Shown: positions 4,864-8,521 of the stretch, piece by piece
Layout of the letters: the number at the start of each line of letters is the position of its first letter
How positions within the stretch are numbered: position 1 is the stretch's first letter
Source of the DNA: Alphaproteobacteria bacterium
Lineage (GTDB): Bacteria > Pseudomonadota > Alphaproteobacteria > UBA2136 > UBA6156
Direction: 5' to 3'
Length of the DNA stretch: 8,521 nt
Assembly: GCA_027490875.1 (NCBI GenBank)
Contig: JAIXXE010000107.1
Coordinates: 1-8,521 of the forward strand
Notes under the pieces: generated by a model
Told to the model about the DNA's origin: nothing
The model's database searches: none
The model's input: only the letters and a program-made list of their open reading frames with translations
Made by a program: the position numbers and the translations under genes

Positions 4864-7536
4864 ATGAAACGTATTTTAATTGATGCGGCCCACGCCGAAG
4901 AAACCCGCGTGGTGCTGCTCGACGGCGCCCGTATTGAAGATTTTGAAAGCGAAAGCAGCGGCAAACAGCAGCATAAGGGCAATATTTACATTGGCCATGT
5001 TAGCCGCGTCGAACCCAGCCTACAGGCCGCCTTTATTACCTATGGCGGCAACCGGAACGGTTTTTTGGCCTTTGCGGAAGTTCACCCTCAGTACTTTACC
5101 CTTAAAAGTGCCGAAAAGGCTGCACTGTTGGAAGACTTGGCCGAGCAGGCCGCCCGCCGCCGTGGCGAAGATACCGACGAGGCCGACCTAGACCAATCAC
5201 AACCAACCCAAACGGCCGAACCAACAGGCCGCCACCAACGCACCACCCGGGGCCGCCCCCAACGCGTTGATGCTGGGCCTGCCACCGAAGCCGTTGCACC
5301 CGCTGAAGCCTTTTCCCCTGCCCCGATTGACCTCGGCAATGCCGCCGTGGCCTCTGCCGAACCCTTTGCCTATGCCGACGCCGAAGATGCCGCCGCAGCC
5401 CGTAAAGCTGCTGCCATGGTGGATGAAATGGCCAATGCAGCCGAAACCGGTGCCCCTCGCACCGCTGGTAAAGGTGGCGGGCAGCGTGGGCGCAAGCCAG
5501 CCCAGCGCGGTCAAGCCAGAGGCCATACAGGGGGGCAGGCGGGTGAAGGCCGGTCTAACAATCGGGAAGCTGCTGGCAAGCGGCGCCCCAAGCGCCTGAA
5601 TGCCCGCCGCCCCGAGCGCATGGCAGAAAGCCCTGCCGAAGGCACAGTGCCGCCCGTAGCAGCTCCTGCAACACCAGCAGTTGCCAGCGAAGGCCGTAGC
5701 AACGACCGTGCCCGCGGCCCCGTTCACCGCCGTTACCGGATTCAGGACGTCCTAAAAGAAGGCCAAAAGATTCTGGTTCAGGTGGTGAAGGAAGAACGCG
5801 GCAGCAAAGGCGCAGCGCTTACCACCTATGTGTCGCTGCCCGGTCGTTACACGGTGTTGATGCCTAATTCGCCCAGTGCAGGCGGCATCAGCCGTAAAAT
5901 TACCGATTTTGACGAACGCCGTATGCTGCGCGATACCTACCGCGCGTTGGCCGTTCCCGCCACCATGGGGCTGATTATCCGCACAGCAGGCATGGGGCAG
6001 GAGATCGAGGCCATCAAGGCCGACTATGGCAACTTGCAACAGCTCTGGAGCCATATCACCCAGAAGTTTGACAACGAAGCCGACATTCAATGCCTGCATG
6101 AAGATGGCTCGATCATTGTGCGTGCGCTCCGCGACATGGCCGGTCAGGAGATTGAGGAAATCACCATTTCCGGCCAACGGGCTTACAAACAGGCCAAGGA
6201 TTTCAGCAAAGCCTTCATGCCAGAAACCCTTAAAAAAATTGCGCTGTACAAGGAAGAAGCGCCAATTTTCAGCCATTACAAAGTTGAAAGCAAACTGCTC
6301 CAGCTGCACCACGAACGCGTGCAGTTGCCCAGCGGAGGCAGCATTGTCATCAACCCCACCGAGGCGTTGGTGGCGATTGACATCAACAGCGGCCGCAACA
6401 CCAGCGAACGCAACATTGAAGAAACGGCTTACAAAACCAACCTTGAGGCCACCGAGGAAATTGCCCGCCAGATTCGCCTGCGCGACCTCGCCGGGCTGAT
6501 TGTGGTGGACTTCATCGACATGGAGAACTTTGGTAACGCCCGCAAGATTGAACAGGCCATGCGGCGAGCCCTTAAACGCGACCGTGCCCGTATTCAAGCT
6601 GCCAGTATTAGCGAGTTTGGGCTGATGGAAATCAGCCGCCAGCGGCTCCGCCCCAGCTTTGCCGAGACCCACACCATCAAGTGCCCGCACTGCAATGGCA
6701 CAGGCTTGGTGGTAAGCCCCAGCGCTTCTGGGCTGATGCTGCTTCGCCGCCTTGAAGAAGAAGACTGTGTGGGCGCCGACCGCATCACCGTGGCTGCGGC
6801 CACCCAAACGGTGTTGTGGGTGCTTAATCACAAGCGCGAACTGATTCGCACGCTGGAAGAAAAGTATAAGTACCTGTTGCTCTTTAAGGCCGATGACAGC
6901 CTGCTGGCGCCCGATGCCCACCTCGAGCTCACGCGCGTGAAGGCCGATGGCACCGAGAGCAGCAGTCAGGTTGCTGTTGAACTGCGCGAACAGCCCGAAG
7001 TACCGCCTGAAAAGCGCTACACCAAAGAGGGCCGTGCCCAGCGTCAGCGCGAAGACGAACTGCGCGAGGAACTGAAACAGGCCGACGCCCCAACCCCACG
7101 CGACGAACCAGCCACCCGCCCCAGTCGCCCCAACCGCCCTAGTCCGCAGCGCGAGGAACGGGCCACGGCGCCAGCCCACACCAAGGCAACAGGCCAAGTC
7201 ACCGAGCCTAAACAGCCCGGTAAGCAGCCCGTGGTTGCCACTCCTGCCAAAACTGCCAAGGCTATCAAGCCCGTTGTGGCCAAACCGCCCGTGGAAGTGG
7301 CCGACCAGCCACTGGCTGTGCAAAAGGTGCAGGCCGATACCAGCGACAGCCCCGTCGTGGCCCCAAGCCAACCGAAGGCGAAGTTTGCGCTGAAGCAACA
7401 GGCCGATACCGACCGCGATATAAGCCCCGTGGCCGTGGCGCAGGTCAAGGGCGACAGCAGCCAGGAAAAACCTGCCAAGCAACCTGCGCGCAAAAAGACA
7501 GAAAAAGGCCTGCTAAACCGCCTGCTCGGCCTGTAA
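4864..7536 (+). CDS. rne: Ribonuclease E
   Basis: Endoribonuclease of 890 residues that cuts AU-rich single-stranded RNA, processes 5S rRNA and tRNA precursors, and organises the RNA degradosome. The N-terminal catalytic half is complete: RNase H-like start 1-36; S1 RNA-binding domain beginning K-G-N-I-Y-I-G at 38-44 and resuming at 288; the 5'-sensor and DNase I-like regions; catalytic D506 (A-I-D-I-N-S-G-R) and D549 (V-V-D-F-I-D-M), 43 residues apart as in E. coli D303/D346; and the Zn-link C-P-H-C at 607-610, 58 residues past D549 as in E. coli. The S1 domain is interrupted by roughly 200 extra residues (about 85-285), first acidic, then Ala/Pro-rich, then Arg/Gly-rich and basic. The C-terminal part, from about 715, is Pro/Lys/Glu-rich and probably disordered, as expected for a degradosome scaffold; it ends in a basic cluster plus G-L-L-N-R-L-L-G-L. 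The gene stands alone and has its own terminator. Confidence 0.97.
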   Translation: MKRILIDAAHAEETRVVLLDGARIEDFESESSGKQQHKGNIYIGHVSRVEPSLQAAFITYGGNRNGFLAFAEVHPQYFTLKSAEKAALLEDLAEQAARRRGEDTDEADLDQSQPTQTAEPTGRHQRTTRGRPQRVDAGPATEAVAPAEAFSPAPIDLGNAAVASAEPFAYADAEDAAAARKAAAMVDEMANAAETGAPRTAGKGGGQRGRKPAQRGQARGHTGGQAGEGRSNNREAAGKRRPKRLNARRPERMAESPAEGTVPPVAAPATPAVASEGRSNDRARGPVHRRYRIQDVLKEGQKILVQVVKEERGSKGAALTTYVSLPGRYTVLMPNSPSAGGISRKITDFDERRMLRDTYRALAVPATMGLIIRTAGMGQEIEAIKADYGNLQQLWSHITQKFDNEADIQCLHEDGSIIVRALRDMAGQEIEEITISGQRAYKQAKDFSKAFMPETLKKIALYKEEAPIFSHYKVESKLLQLHHERVQLPSGGSIVINPTEALVAIDINSGRNTSERNIEETAYKTNLEATEEIARQIRLRDLAGLIVVDFIDMENFGNARKIEQAMRRALKRDRARIQAASISEFGLMEISRQRLRPSFAETHTIKCPHCNGTGLVVSPSASGLMLLRRLEEEDCVGADRITVAAATQTVLWVLNHKRELIRTLEEKYKYLLLFKADDSLLAPDAHLELTRVKADGTESSSQVAVELREQPEVPPEKRYTKEGRAQRQREDELREELKQADAPTPRDEPATRPSRPNRPSPQREERATAPAHTKATGQVTEPKQPGKQPVVATPAKTAKAIKPVVAKPPVEVADQPLAVQKVQADTSDSPVVAPSQPKAKFALKQQADTDRDISPVAVAQVKGDSSQEKPAKQPARKKTEKGLLNRLLGL

Positions 7537-7548
7537 CAACCCCACCGT

Positions 7549-7584
7549 AAAAAGGCCAAGGTGTTTTCCCTTGGCCTTTTTTTT
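7549..7584 (+). terminator. Strong Rho-independent terminator of rne
   Basis: A ten-base perfect stem (AAGGCCAAGG at 7552-7561, CCTTGGCCTT at 7569-7578) with a seven-base loop, followed by T through 7584 (eight T in all). It begins 12 bases after the rne stop. Three more A before the stem mean that, read on the minus strand, the hairpin is followed by five T, so it could also stop transcripts coming from the minus-strand gene pair on the right. Confidence 0.92.
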
Positions 7585-7612
7585 ATAACGAAGCCCATCA
7601 TTCTTTGCCACA

Positions 7613-7765
7613 GCCTCACCCGTCATTCCAGAACGCGGTTGGGGAGAACAATGGTTCATTGTTCGGGCCCCCAACCCGTATCTGGAATAACAACAATTCT
7701 TTTCTTCTGTGATTACGCTGGCGCGTCGGTCTTCATTTCGCTACGGCCCCAGATACGGGTGAGGC
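7613..7765. repeat. Intergenic element of nested inverted repeats
   Basis: The outer ends are an 11-base perfect inverted repeat (GCCTCACCCGT at 7613-7623, ACGGGTGAGGC at 7755-7765). Inside lies a long hairpin at 7622-7691: an 8-base stem GAACAATG/CATTGTTC with a three-base loop, then GGTTGGGG/CCCCAACC across a bulge, then A-C-G / C-G-T, then ATTCCAGA/TCTGGAAT, about 30 pairs in all. The right arm of that hairpin (ACCCGTATCTGG, 7674-7685) also pairs perfectly with CCAGATACGGGT at 7749-7760, so two folds compete. No coding content. The right end stops one base short of the stop codon of the minus-strand gene. The structure is that of a small palindromic repeat or MITE-like element; other copies cannot be checked from one window. 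Confidence 0.7.
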
Positions 7766-7766
7766 C

Positions 7767-8225
7767 CTAACGACCCAAGGCGTATTTTTCGGCACCCAGC
7801 AACAGCGGCTTGCCGTCGTAGCACAGAAATCTCACGCTCTCGGTGCCTTCGGGGTTGAGCGTCACTTTAATCTGTTGATGGCGCACGCCCAAATCCTTGC
7901 AATCGCGCGTACCGCTGCCCCAGAACGATTGACGGATATTCTCAAGCTCGGTGTTGCGGAACTCCTGCAGGCCATCAATGCCTTCCTGAATCTTGCCCTG
8001 TTGGCTTTCCACCAACTTGGTCACGCGATCTTGGTCGCGTTGCAGGGCACGCAACTCACTCATCAACCGTTCGTTCTGCGCTTCCATGCGGGCGATGACC
8101 GCGTCGTAGCGCGACAGTGCCTGATTAAAATCGCGCGCGGTAAGGGCTTCTTGGGCTCCTCCCGCATTGGCCAAGGCACAGAAGCCGAGGCTAAATCCAA
8201 AACCGAGTAAAATCTTCTTGTTCAT
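7767..8225 (-). CDS. Small exported coiled-coil protein of unknown function
   Basis: A 152-residue protein with no family I recognise. Residues 1-21 are a classical signal peptide (basic M-N-K-K, hydrophobic core, A-N-A just before the likely cleavage ahead of Gly22), so it should act in the periplasm. Residues about 36-98 are Glu/Gln/Arg/Leu-rich and free of Pro, with heptad-like spacing, so a coiled coil is likely. The C-terminal part (about 100-152) is a short beta-rich module with Cys109 and Cys135 (R-D-C-K-D and R-F-L-C-Y-D-G), which could pair in a disulfide. The ATG at 8225 is eight bases after the stop of the TauE-type gene; an AAGG lies only one base from the ATG, too close for normal use, so translation may depend on coupling to the upstream gene. 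The stop codon abuts the palindromic element. The signal-peptide call is solid; the function is unknown. Confidence 0.8.
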   Translation of the reverse strand: MNKKILLGFGFSLGFCALANAGGAQEALTARDFNQALSRYDAVIARMEAQNERLMSELRALQRDQDRVTKLVESQQGKIQEGIDGLQEFRNTELENIRQSFWGSGTRDCKDLGVRHQQIKVTLNPEGTESVRFLCYDGKPLLLGAEKYALGR

Positions 8226-8233
8226 ACCTTAAA

Positions 8234-8521
8234 CTAAAGCCCAATCGCCCTTACCAGCAAGGCCCCTGCCACAATGCTCACCACCAGCTTGAACAGGTGG
8301 TCGAACCACGCGTTGGAAATCTTGCGCAACAGCGTAACACCTACCCACGTACCAAGCAAACCAGCCACGGCCATCGCTGCTAGCAAGGGCAAGTAGGGCG
8401 CAAAGGCAAAACCGAGGCTACCAAAAACCAACACTTTAAGCCCATGTTGCAGGGCCATAATCGCCGATTGGTCGGCGAGTACGGCCTGCTTGTCGTGCCC
8501 ACTGCGGCGGCGAATCGCGGC
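8234..8521 (-). CDS. TauE/SafE (UPF0721) family permease, 5' end outside window
   Basis: Only the last 95 residues are present; the family is usually around 250-300 long. The fragment shows the C-terminal half-repeat of TauE/SafE proteins: a charged cytoplasmic loop (R-R-R-S-G-H-D-K-Q), then A-I-M-A-L-Q-H-G-L-K-V-L-V-F-G, P-Y-L-P-L-L-A-A-M-A-V-A-G-L-L-G-T-W-V-G, L-L-R-K-I-S, and F-K-L-V-V-S-I-V-A-G-A-L-L-V-R-A near the end. The Q-H-x-x-K and G-T-W-x-G signatures are typical. Three hydrophobic segments are visible, near 26-42, 43-63 and 78-94 of the fragment. Members move small anions across the inner membrane, with sulfite and other organosulfur compounds suggested for some, but substrate cannot be read from sequence. 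The gene is the upstream member of a pair with the exported coiled-coil protein. Confidence 0.85.
   Translation of the reverse strand, partial: AAIRRRSGHDKQAVLADQSAIMALQHGLKVLVFGSLGFAFAPYLPLLAAMAVAGLLGTWVGVTLLRKISNAWFDHLFKLVVSIVAGALLVRAIGL

Noticed and set aside
5197..5727. Open frame of 176 codons on the minus strand within the RNase E insertion
   Set aside because: Antisense shadow of low-complexity Ala/Pro/Arg codons; Gly- and Ala-rich translation with no start signals.
5752..7482. A 576-codon open frame on the minus strand, antisense to rne
   Set aside because: It lies wholly within rne, whose protein is unmistakable. The opposite frame is open because of the codon bias of G+C-rich coding DNA; its translation is rich in Gly, His, Ala and Leu and has no family features.
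7561..7770. Open frame of 69 codons on the plus strand after rne
   Set aside because: It is made of the rne terminator and the palindromic element and has no ribosome-binding site.

Overview
The window looks like a stretch of chromosome from an alphaproteobacterium. Two things point there: the RecJ sequence (the D-D-V-S-N-L-G-M-L-C-G-S-G-V-A-F segment resembles the alphaproteobacterial DDLSGLG-LC-A-GVVF version), and an RNase E whose S1 domain is split by a long low-complexity insertion. The order cannot be fixed from the sequence. G+C is high, gene density is about 90 percent, and no phage, plasmid, CRISPR, tRNA or rRNA genes are visible. Most of the window is housekeeping DNA with short intergenic gaps.

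Layout from left to right. (1) The left edge holds the first 469 codons of recJ, minus strand, with its 3' end outside the window. (2) Upstream of recJ, also minus strand, is a small lipoprotein gene of unknown function with a hairpin terminator between it and recJ. (3) Divergent from the lipoprotein gene is a hypoxanthine phosphoribosyltransferase gene (hpt), plus strand. (4) Convergent with hpt is a minus-strand two-gene unit: a DppB/OppB-type ABC permease followed by a RimK-like ATP-grasp ligase. (5) A 322-base divergent gap with an inverted repeat and a possible promoter precedes rne, plus strand, which encodes the 890-residue RNase E and ends at a strong hairpin terminator. (6) A 150-base intergenic element made of nested inverted repeats lies between the rne terminator and the next gene. 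(7) At the right edge is a minus-strand pair: the 3' end of a TauE/SafE-type permease gene, then after 8 bases a small exported coiled-coil protein.

Functionally, recJ (DNA repair), hpt (purine salvage) and rne (RNA turnover and rRNA processing) are independent housekeeping genes. The two less ordinary units are the permease/ATP-grasp pair and the TauE/coiled-coil pair. In the first, the permease has no binding protein, second permease or ATPase beside it, and the ligase has replacements at two of three canonical metal-ligand positions. No clear-cut new defence or mobile system is visible. The best candidates for a second look are the permease/ATP-grasp unit and the nested palindromic element after rne.
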